Program-made: the position numbers and the translations under genes
Origin: an uncultured Bacilli bacterium
GTDB lineage: Bacteria; Bacillota_I; Bacilli_A; RF39; UBA660
Direction: 5' to 3'
DNA: 17,765 bases
Assembly: GCA_934101345.1 (NCBI GenBank)
Contig: CAKOQV010000019.1
Location: forward strand, 1-17,765
Part shown: in pieces, positions 1-7,589 of the stretch
How the letters are laid out: every line of letters begins with the position of its first letter
How positions within the stretch are numbered: position 1 is the stretch's first letter
Notes under the pieces: generated by a model
The model's input: only the letters and a program-made list of their open reading frames with translations
Database searches by the model: none
What the model was told of the DNA's origin: nothing

Positions 1-177
1 ATCTAAATCTGTATTAATTTCTATTATTTTAAAATCCATTTCTTGAGATAGTAATATAATTATCTGAAAAAGTGAATCTTTTACACTATCAGTTAATATT
101 TTTTTACGATATTTAGTACAAAACACTATATGATATTCTATACCATATACATATCCTCTTCCTTTAGAAATAATCAT
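1..177 (-). CDS. tnpA: IS200/IS605-family transposase TnpA, 5' part (cut by window edge)
   Basis: The first 59 codons of a Y1-type (HUH) transposase, which moves single-stranded IS DNA, are present; the rest lies outside the window. The visible protein has the family's N-terminal signature: a G-Y-V-Y-G-I-E-Y-H strand followed by I-V-F-C-T-K-Y-R-K-K-I-L, equivalent to the usual YHLVWCPKYRRKVL. The HUH histidines and catalytic tyrosine would lie beyond the edge, so activity cannot be judged. The ATG at 177 is preceded by GGTGAT, a plausible ribosome site. The gene follows dtd on the same strand, so the element sits just past the dtd stop codon. Identification as IS200/IS605 is fairly sure; whether a tnpB partner exists is unknown. 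Confidence 0.8.
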   Translation of the reverse strand, partial: MIISKGRGYVYGIEYHIVFCTKYRKKILTDSVKDSLFQIIILLSQEMDFKIIEINTDLD

Positions 178-283
178 ATTATCACCATAATAAGCATACC
201 ATATGTAAGCATAAAAGTAAATGTTTTTAGAAGCCAAAAAGGAAAAATCTAACTTACGAATTAATTCTAGGGGAGTGCGATTT
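178..283. mobile_element. Probable end region of the IS200/IS605 element
   Basis: This gap lies between the dtd stop and tnpA and probably contains the IS end. It shows a weak dyad at about 205-221 (TAC and GTA arms around CATAT) and the palindrome GAATTAATTC at 259-268. The exact boundary and cleavage tetranucleotide cannot be fixed without a second copy or an empty site. Confidence 0.35.
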
Positions 284-721
284 TTATTTTTCAAGCATTA
301 TGGTAATAGGACCATCATTTATTAATTCAACCTGCATGTCCGCTCCAAATATACCTGTCTCTACTTTAATATTTTTATCTTTTAATTTTCTATTAAATTC
401 ATCATATAAAACTATAGCTTTGTCGCCATTTAAGGCATTTATATATGATGGTCTTCTTCCTTTTGTACTATCAGCATATAATGTAAACTGACTAATTGAT
501 AAGACGTTTCCATTAACTTCAAGAAGACTCTTGTTCATAATACCCTTTTCATCATCAAATATACGAAGATTAATAACTTTATCTACCATGTAATCTATTT
601 CTTTTGAAGTATCATTTAATGTAAAACCTACAAATAATAATAAACCATTATTAATACTTCCAACCACTTTATTGTCTACTTTAACATTTGAAGATAAAAC
701 TCTTTGAACTAATACTTTCAC
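284..721 (-). CDS. dtd: D-aminoacyl-tRNA deacylase (DTD)
   Basis: DTD hydrolyses D-aminoacyl-tRNAs, and glycine mischarged onto tRNA-Ala, in the cytoplasm, recycling tRNA and keeping D-residues out of proteins. The 145-residue length is normal for the family. Both active-site signatures are present: SQFTL at residues 77-81 and the cis-Gly-Pro motif DGPIT at 136-140. The start is GTG, and its first base is the last base of the upstream rel stop (TAGTG), a one-base overlap indicating translational coupling. The rel-dtd order is also found in Bacillus. The gene is complete and ends just before the IS element, so the insertion did not damage it. Confidence 0.95.
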   Translation of the reverse strand: MKVLVQRVLSSNVKVDNKVVGSINNGLLLFVGFTLNDTSKEIDYMVDKVINLRIFDDEKGIMNKSLLEVNGNVLSISQFTLYADSTKGRRPSYINALNGDKAIVLYDEFNRKLKDKNIKVETGIFGADMQVELINDGPITIMLEK

Positions 722-2886
722 TAATTAACACTTCTTTCTACCTTTTGAATAAAACTTAAATTAAGTAAATCGTTAATAAACTTTTCTAGTTTTTCTTTGT
801 TTTCTACAAGAACAGTCATATTATATACTTTGTAATCACTTTTATTTATTGTTGATATGCTATCAATAATAATATTGTTTGATGAAGCTTTAGTAATAAT
901 ATCCAATAAATTATCAAAGGTATTGGTATATACTAAAATATCTGATGGATATTTCTTAGTTATTTGACTATTCCACTTGACATTAATAAGTCTTTCATCA
1001 ATATCTATAATATTTCTACAGGTACTTCTGTGAACTGTTATGCCAGATCCTCTAGTGATATAACCTATAATATTATCTCCCGGAATTGGTTTACAGCAGG
1101 CACTTAAACTTGCCTTGATTTCATTCATACCCTCTACTAGCACATCATTATTAGAAAAATTTGTATTACTATAGTTAGTTTCATTAATCTTTGTAGCAAT
1201 ATCAATTTTTTCTTCTTCGGGCTTATTAATTATTTTGATTATCTGACTAGGTGTGTATTTGCCTAGTGCTATATTAACATATAAGTCATTTATATCTTTT
1301 AATTTTAATTCGTCTAAAATTATATCAATATTTTTATTGGTCAAAAATTCATTTATTGATAAGCTATTTTTTCTTAATTCTTTTTCTAAGATATCATTAC
1401 CCTTCTCAATATTTTCATCTTTTTCTAACCTACTGAAATATGCTCTTATTTTATTTTTGGCACCTGTTGTTACAACAAATGATAACCAATCTTTACTAGG
1501 AGTGCTTGCTTTATTAGTGTTAATTTTTATAATATCACCATTATTTAATTTATAGTCTAGTGGTACTATATTATCATTAACTATAGCCCCAATCATACGG
1601 TCTCCCACTTCACTATGAACTTTGTAAGCAAAATCTACTGGGGTACTACCATCAGGTAATTCTACAACATCACCTTTTGGAGTATATACATAGATAACAT
1701 CATTTGATAAAATATCTTTCTTTACTGATGAAACAAATTCTTCCGGTGTTGATGAATCTTCATTTAATTCGATAATATTTCTAAAAATTTGCAGTTTTTG
1801 CTCCATAACATCTTTAGAAGCAACAGCACCATTTTTATGTTCTTTATAAGACCAATGTGAAGCAATACCATATTCCGCTATTTTATCCATTTCATAAGTT
1901 CTTATTTGAATTTCAAATAGTTCACCATCTATACCAAATACTGTTGTATGTAGTGACTGATATAAATTAGTTTTGGGCATAGCTATATAATCTTTAAATC
2001 TTTTTGGTACTGGCTTATATTTAGAATGAATTAGACCTAATGCTATGTAACATTCCTGCTCAGTATCTACAAATACTCTAAGGGCTAAAATATCATATAT
2101 ATCACTAAATGGTCTACCTTTTGATAATTTATTATATATGCTATATATACTTTTACTTCTTCCTTTTATCTCATGTGGAATATTATGTTCTTTCAAAAGA
2201 TTAGATACTTCATCCATCATTTTACTGACAGCAGCATCTCTTTCTACTTTTTTTTGATTTAACTTTTCGACGATATCAAAATAGGCATCTGGTTTTAAAT
2301 ATCTTAATGATAAATCTTCAAGTTCACTCTTGATCTTATAAATACCTAATCTATGAGCTACAGGAGTTAATATTTCAAGTGTTTCTTTTGCTTTTTTCTT
2401 TTGCTTTTCTTCTGACATAACATCTAGGGTACGCATATTATGAAGTCTATCTGCTAATTTAATAATTATTACTCTAACATCTTCTGATAAACCTACTAAT
2501 ATTTTTCTTTGATATGCTGCTGAAGCTTCAGAATCAGATGAAAAGTTTATTTTATTTATTTTTGTAACTCCGTCCACTAGAAGGGCTACTTCACTTCCAA
2601 ATAAACTTTCAATTTCTTCTTTAGTAGCATCAGAATCTTCAATAGTATCATGAAGAAGAGCTGCTGCCATACATGGAGCATCCGCTGAGATTTCTGTTAA
2701 TATCAAAGCTACATTTAGTGGATGCAATATATAGTCGTCTCCAGATATTCTCTTTTGTCCAAAATGTTTTTTTTCAGCATAATAATAGGCTTTTCTTATA
2801 AGCTCTATATCTTTTTCGTTATTATTATATTTTTTAAATTTATCAATTAATTCATCTATCGTTATATTAATAGTCTTAATACTCAT
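721..2886 (-). CDS. rel: Bifunctional (p)ppGpp synthetase/hydrolase, long-form Rel
   Basis: Rel makes (p)ppGpp from ATP and GDP/GTP during amino-acid starvation and also degrades it, controlling the stringent response at the ribosome. The 721 residues are the usual length. Domains in order: an HD hydrolase with H55, HD at 79-80 and the LHDTIED and KLADRLHNMRT motifs (to about 152); a synthetase with RSKSIYSIYNKL near 243-254 and RFKDYIAMPK at 296-305; TGS at about 395-455; the Cys/His-containing CC region around ACCKPIPGD to HRSTC (about 605-633); and a C-terminal ACT domain from about 650. The RFKD motif is the RxKD type of bifunctional enzymes, not the ExDD of hydrolase-dead RelA. All catalytic motifs look intact. 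It lies between the ComN-like gene (10 bp upstream) and dtd (overlapping). Confidence 0.96.
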   Translation of the reverse strand: MSIKTINITIDELIDKFKKYNNNEKDIELIRKAYYYAEKKHFGQKRISGDDYILHPLNVALILTEISADAPCMAAALLHDTIEDSDATKEEIESLFGSEVALLVDGVTKINKINFSSDSEASAAYQRKILVGLSEDVRVIIIKLADRLHNMRTLDVMSEEKQKKKAKETLEILTPVAHRLGIYKIKSELEDLSLRYLKPDAYFDIVEKLNQKKVERDAAVSKMMDEVSNLLKEHNIPHEIKGRSKSIYSIYNKLSKGRPFSDIYDILALRVFVDTEQECYIALGLIHSKYKPVPKRFKDYIAMPKTNLYQSLHTTVFGIDGELFEIQIRTYEMDKIAEYGIASHWSYKEHKNGAVASKDVMEQKLQIFRNIIELNEDSSTPEEFVSSVKKDILSNDVIYVYTPKGDVVELPDGSTPVDFAYKVHSEVGDRMIGAIVNDNIVPLDYKLNNGDIIKINTNKASTPSKDWLSFVVTTGAKNKIRAYFSRLEKDENIEKGNDILEKELRKNSLSINEFLTNKNIDIILDELKLKDINDLYVNIALGKYTPSQIIKIINKPEEEKIDIATKINETNYSNTNFSNNDVLVEGMNEIKASLSACCKPIPGDNIIGYITRGSGITVHRSTCRNIIDIDERLINVKWNSQITKKYPSDILVYTNTFDNLLDIITKASSNNIIIDSISTINKSDYKVYNMTVLVENKEKLEKFINDLLNLSFIQKVERSVN

Positions 2887-2896
2887 ATTTACACCT

Positions 2897-3151
2897 CTAA
2901 CTCATTATAGTTCTTTTTCCATCTTTTAGATGCTGTTTTAAAAATATATCTACTTTAGTAATATCTACTTTAATTATATCATTAACCATTTCTGACAAAG
3001 ATAAATTTTTATCTTTACACCATTTATTAATTTTTAAATAATTCCATATATCTATTTTTTTTATGTAATTGTATTCTTTATTTATTAATCTTAATTTTAC
3101 ATTAAAAGCACCACTTAGTATATTAAACAATTCTTTTTGATCTTTGTACAT
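2897..3151 (-). CDS. comN: ComN-like post-transcriptional regulator family protein
   Basis: This small protein of 84 residues has the pattern DIWNYLKINKW followed by a hydrophobic helix (LSEMVNDIIKVDI), resembling the Post_transc_reg family typified by Bacillus ComN (YrzD). ComN is linked there to post-transcriptional control of late competence genes. The position supports the call, because comN also lies close to rel and dtd in Bacillus. The ATG at 3151 has the ribosome site AGGTGAT six bases upstream, and a consensus -10 lies just ahead. Family membership is moderately sure. The target RNA is unknown, and no competence genes are visible here. Confidence 0.6.
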   Translation of the reverse strand: MYKDQKELFNILSGAFNVKLRLINKEYNYIKKIDIWNYLKINKWCKDKNLSLSEMVNDIIKVDITKVDIFLKQHLKDGKRTIMS

Positions 3152-3170
3152 CTGATATCACCTATCAATA

Positions 3171-3176
3171 ATTATA
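3171..3176 (-). promoter_or_regulatory. Probable -10 box of the comN-rel-dtd unit
   Basis: A perfect TATAAT on the minus strand lies about 20 bases before the comN-like ATG. No good -35 is visible at 16-18 bases; that position is taken by an A+T palindrome. Confidence 0.5.
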
Positions 3177-3177
3177 C

Positions 3178-3203
3178 TATATTTTATTAATTAATAAAAT
3201 ATA
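3178..3203. repeat. 26-base perfect palindrome upstream of the comN-like gene
   Basis: The sequence is a perfect inverted repeat with ATTTTATTAA and TTAATAAAAT as its core arms. It overlaps the place where the -35 of the comN-rel promoter should be, so it could be an operator. It could also simply be A+T-rich DNA next to the XRE terminator. Confidence 0.45.
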
Positions 3204-3210
3204 TATAAGA

Positions 3211-3237
3211 AAAAATAGTCTTTTTTTGACTATTTTT
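3211..3237 (-). terminator. Intrinsic terminator of the XRE gene, overlapping its stop codon
   Basis: The arms AAAAATAGTC and GACTATTTTT (10 bp) flank a loop of seven bases. On the minus strand the 3' arm ends in a U-run. The TAG stop of the XRE gene lies in the 5' arm, so the last codons are part of the terminator. Confidence 0.7.
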
Positions 3238-3484
3238 CTTCTTTCTCTTCTCTTTTTTCAAATAATAATTCTATATCTATATCTAAGGCATTGGCAATAT
3301 TGCTAACAGCATCTATAGAAAAATTTTTCCTACTGTTAGGAGCTTCTATTCTTCTTATAAATTCATGAGAATATTCCGTCTTTTCAGCTAATTCAGCTTG
3401 TGTAATGTTTTTCCTTTTACGATAGAATTTAATATTTTTTGCAATAAGTTCATAAACATCTAAATTCTTATCTTTTTTCTTCAT
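3230..3484 (-). CDS. XRE/Cro-type helix-turn-helix regulator
   Basis: A DNA-binding protein of 84 residues made almost only of an HTH_3 domain (about residues 16-70). The signature I-T-Q-A-E-L-A-E-K-T-E-Y-S with E-F-I-R-R-I-E is typical of the XRE fold, and I-D-A-V-S-N-I-A-N-A-L-D-I-D is the usual helix 4-5. The tail is highly charged and there is no sensor domain. The start at 3484 has AAGGTGAT about eight bases upstream. It follows the sigma-factor gene on the same strand after 86 bases, in which a 19-base inverted repeat could be its operator. The target is unknown. Confidence 0.85.
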   Translation of the reverse strand: MKKKDKNLDVYELIAKNIKFYRKRKNITQAELAEKTEYSHEFIRRIEAPNSRKNFSIDAVSNIANALDIDIELLFEKREEKEEK

Positions 3485-3530
3485 AAGCGATCACCTTAAT
3501 TTAATTTTCTCATAAAATATGATTTTTTTA

Positions 3531-3549
3531 TGTAAACCATTTGGTTACA
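3531..3549. promoter_or_regulatory. Inverted repeat upstream of the XRE gene, candidate operator
   Basis: On the plus strand TGTAAACC-ATTT-GGTTACA is an inverted repeat with one unpaired base. No U-run follows on either strand, so it is more likely a protein-binding site than a terminator. Autoregulation by the adjacent XRE protein is an inference. Confidence 0.4.
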
Positions 3550-3570
3550 TTTGAAAGATTTATTGCTTAT

Positions 3571-4239
3571 TTATGCTACATTTTGATAATTATTTTTTAT
3601 TTTTTTTAATATTTTAGTTTCTCCTCTTGATATTTCCACTTGATTCATGCCTAACATTTTGGCTACTTCACTTTGCGTTTTATCCTCAAAATATCTTAAT
3701 TTTATTACTTCTTTCCAAGGCTCAGGAAGATTATTTACCTCATCATTTAACATTAAATAATCAATATTATAGTAATCTTTTTTATCACTAACAACATCAA
3801 GTAATGACAAATCTTTATCATCACTTATTATAGTTCTTTCTAAACTATCTACGCTTTGCATACTAGAAATTATGTTTTCTATAAGTTTATAATCTAACTC
3901 TAAAAAAGAAGATAATTCGTATATCGATGGTTCTTTCATTAATTTTTGACTTAATATGTTTCTAGCATCATTTATCTTCCTATATAGAGAATAATTCTCT
4001 CTTGCTACTTTTAACCCCTTTAAATTATTTATATATGTATATAATTCACCATATATATATGTATAAGCATAAGTAGAAAATTTAGTATTATGATCTTTTT
4101 TATAATTATTGTAGGCTTTAATTACTCCTATTACACCAACTTGATATAAATCCTCCTTATCATAACCTTTAAAATATTTATTTATTATCATATAAATCAT
4201 TCCGCTTGTGGAATTTATTACCTCTTCGTACTTGTTCAT
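3571..4239 (-). CDS. SigF/SigB/SigG-type RNA polymerase sigma factor
   Basis: This 222-residue sigma-70 protein belongs to the group of sporulation and general-stress sigmas. Region 2 is visible as D-L-Y-Q-V-G-V-I-G-V-I-K-A-Y with K-F-S-T-Y-A-Y-T-Y-I-Y-G-E-L (about residues 31-68). Region 3 is around L-Y-R-K-I-N-D-A-R to L-I-E-N-I-I. Region 4 has L-R-Y-F-E-D-K-T-Q-S-E-V-A-K-M-L-G-M (about 182-205). It is somewhat shorter than Bacillus SigF (about 255). Its ATG directly follows the stop of the STAS gene and the SD AAAGGATG lies inside the end of that gene, so the two are translationally coupled. In Bacillus the order is spoIIAA-spoIIAB-sigF; here the anti-sigma kinase gene is missing. Whether it acts in sporulation or another response is unknown. 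Confidence 0.85.
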   Translation of the reverse strand: MNKYEEVINSTSGMIYMIINKYFKGYDKEDLYQVGVIGVIKAYNNYKKDHNTKFSTYAYTYIYGELYTYINNLKGLKVARENYSLYRKINDARNILSQKLMKEPSIYELSSFLELDYKLIENIISSMQSVDSLERTIISDDKDLSLLDVVSDKKDYYNIDYLMLNDEVNNLPEPWKEVIKLRYFEDKTQSEVAKMLGMNQVEISRGETKILKKIKNNYQNVA

Positions 4240-4548
4240 CTATATCATCCTTTCAAATAATTTGAATGCATCATATTCATTATTTATCTTAGGAATATCT
4301 TTAAGTAACCTACTTGTAACATTAAATTTATCACAAATTATTAACTTTCCATCTTCATATTCAATTTCTTTGTATACTTTATTTATGTATTTTATACTGT
4401 AACTATCTATTGAATACATGTTATCTAAATTTAATACAACATACTTAAAGTTTTCATCTATCACTCCTTTTATGGTATTTCTGTTTAGATCGCCTTTAAG
4501 TCTAATAAATAGAATCCCCTTTCTAAATTCCATATTTGTTTTTAGCAA
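4240..4548 (-). CDS. STAS-domain protein, SpoIIAA-like anti-sigma antagonist homologue
   Basis: The protein of about 102 residues has the STAS pattern: L-K-G-D-L-N at 17-22, strand Y-V-V-L-N-L-D-N-M at 36-44, then S-I-D-S-Y-S-I at 46-52. In SpoIIAA this last segment is M-D-S-S-G-L, whose second serine is phosphorylated by SpoIIAB; here the aligned residue is Tyr50. The start is TTG at 4548, chosen because AGGAGAGGTG lies seven bases upstream; the next ATG, five codons in, has no such site. The stop abuts the ATG of the sigma gene. The pairing suggests regulation of that sigma factor, but the usual kinase is absent, so the mechanism is unclear. The family call is fairly sure, the function is not. 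Confidence 0.7.
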   Translation of the reverse strand: MLKTNMEFRKGILFIRLKGDLNRNTIKGVIDENFKYVVLNLDNMYSIDSYSIKYINKVYKEIEYEDGKLIICDKFNVTSRLLKDIPKINNEYDAFKLFERMI

Positions 4549-4767
4549 TACTATTCACCTCTCCTATAATTTAGCACAAATTTTTTTTAATTTATACACA
4601 TTCGACAAAACTAGATAATATATTTAATCGACATTTTTTATTCTTTCATACTTATATACAATTTTAATGTGTAAATTTGCCATATTTTTTAAAATATATA
4701 TGTTTTGCTTTAAATATTAACAAGTATTATTATATTCTTACCTTCTTGTTTTATAAAACAGCATTAA
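4549..4767. other. Intergenic region upstream of the STAS-sigma operon
   Basis: No gene is seen here. It holds the STAS ribosome site (4556-4565), two direct copies of TCGACA 26 bases apart (4602-4607 and 4628-4633), a TATAAT on the minus strand at 4728-4733 without a clear -35, and a perfect 14-base palindrome TGTTTTATAAAACA at 4747-4760 just past the ATPase stop. The direct repeats lie where upstream control of the operon would be expected. Confidence 0.45.
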
Positions 4768-7377
4768 TTATACTCCAAAATCTCCTCGCAATTTTTTAGA
4801 TATATATTTTCTGAGAAAATCAAATGGTATAATACCTAAAGATAATATTAGTATAAATATTAGTTCTTTTATATATAAAGGTTTAGTTTGAAATAGGGTT
4901 ATTCCCGAATAAATTATACTTATTTGTACTATAATAATAAATATTATAATAAGTATAAATACTTTATTTTCTTTTAGGTGAGCTAGTATGTTTAATCTAT
5001 GAGTTCTGGCATTAAAAGAATTGAATACAGCGATAAAGATAAATAAAGAAAAAAATGATGTCATCAAATGATTATCTGATATAATATATTTTATGAATGG
5101 TAATTTTAAGAATAGTAGTGATATTGTTAAAGTATATATCGATGAAGATATTATTTCATTAAACATATATCTATTAATTATATTCTCTTCTTTCTTTTTA
5201 GGCAGTTCTTTCATGTATTCTATTCTTGGCACTTCATAAGAAAAGGCAAGACCTGCTAGCGTATCCATAACCATATTTATCCATAACATCTGAAGTACAG
5301 TAATGGGGCTTGGCACCCCAATAAATGGTCCAATTAAAGCTAGCATAATAGCACTTATATTAACAGTTAACTGAAAGATAATAAACTTTCTAATATTCTT
5401 AAATGTTGTTCTTCCATATAATATAGCCTTAGATATTGATAATATGTTATCATCTATTATTACAATATCAGAAGCTTCTTTTGATACTTCAGTACCACTA
5501 CCCATCGCAAATGATACATCAGCCTTTTTTAAAGCTATAGAATCATTTACCCCATCACCAGTCATACCCGTAACTAAGCCTAATTCTTTGGATAACATAA
5601 CTAGTCTCTTTTTATCATCAGGTAAAGCTCTTGATACTACTTTAAGATTTGGTATTATTTTTTTAAGTTCATCATCTGATAACTTCTCTAAATCACTTGA
5701 AGATAATACTATATCATTATTACTAGTTATTATACCAACCTCTTTAGCAATAGAAGTAGCTGTTGATTTAGAGTCTCCTGTTACCATAACAATATTAATG
5801 CCAGCATTTTTTATTAAAGATACACCATCTTTGGCTTCAGGTCTTATATCGTCCTTTAAAAATATTACTCCAAGTAAAATATTTCTTCTTATACTATCAG
5901 TAGGATATATACTTTGTGATACTGCTAGAGCAATAGCCCTTAGTCCACTATCAGCCTTATTATTTATATAACTAAGTATTTTATTCTTATCAAGAGTTCT
6001 TCTTTTACCTTCTTTATCTATATAATAAGTACTATTTTTTATTATTATATCTGGAGCGCCTTTAATTAATTTAATCTTCTCTCTATTTTTCTCTATAACA
6101 GTAACAGCAAACTTATTCTTACTATTAAATAAAATTCTATCTTTTATTAACACACTATTATCTTTTTTTCTTTGAACAAATGATAATAGTGCTTTATCAG
6201 TTAGATTACCTCCAACTACTTTACCCGATGATTCTTCAATTTCACTCTCATTATTATATAATAAACTATCAGATATCAAAGTTTTTAATTTATCCGGTGT
6301 ATAATATAAATCATTATATTCATTTAAGTTACCATCTATAATACTAGATACCTCCATCTTACCCTTAGTTAAAGTACCAGTCTTATCAGTAAATAGTATG
6401 TTCAAAGACCCAGCAGTCTCTATACCAACCATTTTTCTAACAAGAACGTTATCTTTAAGCATTTTTTTAGAATTGGTAGATAATACCAAAGTAATCATCA
6501 TTGGTAATCCTTCCGGTACTGACATTACAAGAACAGAAACTGCTAATGTAAGAGCTTCAAGAATTAAAGAGAAGAATTTATTTAAAGTTATAGTCTCTCT
6601 TATAATAGTTAAATTAAAATTATTTATAATAAATATCTTAGAAAATAAATATGCTACCGCTATTAAGATAGCCGCTATGTAGCCTATTCTACTTATTATT
6701 TTAGCCAAATTAGTAAGTCTTAATTTTAATGGAGAAGCATCTTCTTCTTCAGTTAATACTTTAGCCATCTTACCATACAAAGTATCCATTCCTATTTTAG
6801 TAACAAGTACCAAAGCTTCTCCATCATAAATAGTAGTACCCCTATATACCCTATTCTTTTCAGTAGCTAAGCTTATATTATCTATATACTCTTTATATAC
6901 TTCCTTTGTTTCTCCATTAAGAGATGATTCATCTACTGATAATTTCCCTTTTATCAATATACCGTCTGCCGGAACTTTATTACCAGTAGCTAATATAAGT
7001 ATGTCATTCTTTACTATTTCATCAATAGTTATTTCTTTAGTTTTACCATCTCTTTTTACTAAAACATTTATTCTAGAAGACTCTTCTTGCATTCTTTGGA
7101 AGGCTTTATTAGAACCATATTCACTAATTGCCGATATCAATGAAGCCACTAGTACTGCTAAAACTATTCCTATTGTTTCAAAATAATCAAAATCTCTAAA
7201 TAAAAATATTGTCTTTATAGCCAACGCAATAAGAAGTATTTTGATTATAGGATCTCCTAAAGTTTCTATAAATAAATTAAAAAAAGTATTTTTATTCTTT
7301 TCATTTATACTATTACTACCATATCTTTTTCTTGATTCTTTTACTTCATCTTCTTTAAGTCCATTAGTATTATACAT
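4768..7377 (-). CDS. P-type cation ATPase, PMCA/SERCA-like (probable Ca2+ exporter)
   Basis: This membrane pump of 869 residues is complete. Visible motifs: actuator loop L-N-G-E-T (153-157), PEGLP in the membrane ion site (288-292), phosphorylation motif DKTGTLT with Asp331, VTGDSKSTA, and the hinge MTGDGVNDS followed by ALKKADVSFAMG. Near residue 700 the segment N-M-V-M-D-T-L-A-G-L-A resembles the plasma-membrane Ca2+-ATPase form (N-L-I-M-D-T-x-A-S-L-A), which favours Ca2+ over Na+/K+ or H+. Membrane segments are at about 40-85, 230-300 and several after 660. The ATG at 7377 has AAGGAGGAA directly upstream. It appears to be its own transcription unit behind the ttcA-like terminator. The 5' leader carries a paired-hairpin element also present at 15355-15413. 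Specificity is inferred from motifs only. Confidence 0.9.
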   Translation of the reverse strand: MYNTNGLKEDEVKESRKRYGSNSINEKNKNTFFNLFIETLGDPIIKILLIALAIKTIFLFRDFDYFETIGIVLAVLVASLISAISEYGSNKAFQRMQEESSRINVLVKRDGKTKEITIDEIVKNDILILATGNKVPADGILIKGKLSVDESSLNGETKEVYKEYIDNISLATEKNRVYRGTTIYDGEALVLVTKIGMDTLYGKMAKVLTEEEDASPLKLRLTNLAKIISRIGYIAAILIAVAYLFSKIFIINNFNLTIIRETITLNKFFSLILEALTLAVSVLVMSVPEGLPMMITLVLSTNSKKMLKDNVLVRKMVGIETAGSLNILFTDKTGTLTKGKMEVSSIIDGNLNEYNDLYYTPDKLKTLISDSLLYNNESEIEESSGKVVGGNLTDKALLSFVQRKKDNSVLIKDRILFNSKNKFAVTVIEKNREKIKLIKGAPDIIIKNSTYYIDKEGKRRTLDKNKILSYINNKADSGLRAIALAVSQSIYPTDSIRRNILLGVIFLKDDIRPEAKDGVSLIKNAGINIVMVTGDSKSTATSIAKEVGIITSNNDIVLSSSDLEKLSDDELKKIIPNLKVVSRALPDDKKRLVMLSKELGLVTGMTGDGVNDSIALKKADVSFAMGSGTEVSKEASDIVIIDDNILSISKAILYGRTTFKNIRKFIIFQLTVNISAIMLALIGPFIGVPSPITVLQMLWINMVMDTLAGLAFSYEVPRIEYMKELPKKKEENIINRYMFNEIISSSIYTLTISLLFLKLPFIKYIISDNHLMTSFFSLFIFIAVFNSFNARTHRLNILAHLKENKVFILIIIFIIIVQISIIYSGITLFQTKPLYIKELIFILILSLGIIPFDFLRKYISKKLRGDFGV

Positions 7378-7480
7378 AGTTCCTCCTTACTAAATAATAC
7401 TAACTAGTAATAACCTATAGAAGATGTTTTCATAGACAAAAAAAGACTTTAATTTTTTATATTCTATAATATAAATGTTT

Positions 7481-7533
7481 AACAATGAAGACCTTAGGAT
7501 TCATTGTTCCTCTTAAGACTACAAGCTTAAGAG
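7481..7533. repeat. Paired-hairpin element, copy 1
   Basis: Plus strand: arms AACAATGAA (7481-7489) and TTCATTGTT (7500-7508) enclose the loop GACCTTAGGA. One base later, arms CTCTTAAG (7510-7517) and CTTAAGAG (7526-7533) enclose ACTACAAG. Copy 2 at 15355-15413 has the same order, the same ACCTTAGG loop and the same CTCTTAAG stem, but an entirely different, still perfectly paired first stem. On the minus strand the element lies between the terminator of the ttcA-like gene and the P-type ATPase. I do not recognise it as a known riboswitch; structured RNA, operator or small mobile repeat are all possible. Confidence 0.7.
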
Positions 7534-7535
7534 AT

Positions 7536-7580
7536 AAAAAAAAAGATAACCAATTGTTATAAATATTTATAATAGTTATC
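7536..7580 (-). terminator. Intrinsic terminator of the ttcA-like gene
   Basis: On the minus strand GATAAC, an inner palindrome TTATAAATATTTATAA and GTTATC form a hairpin followed by nine Us (7544-7536). It starts ten bases after the stop codon. Confidence 0.8.
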
Positions 7581-7589
7581 CATTTTTAT

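Noticed and set aside
4240..4548. Disguised SpoIIAB anti-sigma kinase
   Set aside because: The 102 residues show STAS motifs and no GHKL ATP-binding boxes, and there is no room for another gene between it and the sigma factor.
5444..5971. Plus-strand open frame opposite the P-type ATPase
   Set aside because: It lies wholly within the pump gene, has no ribosome site or family motif, and mirrors conserved ATPase sequence on the other strand.
7378..7589. Known metal riboswitch (yybP-ykoY or M-box) upstream of the cation pump
   Set aside because: The conserved loop sequences of those classes are not visible; only the paired hairpins and the upstream gene's terminator are seen.
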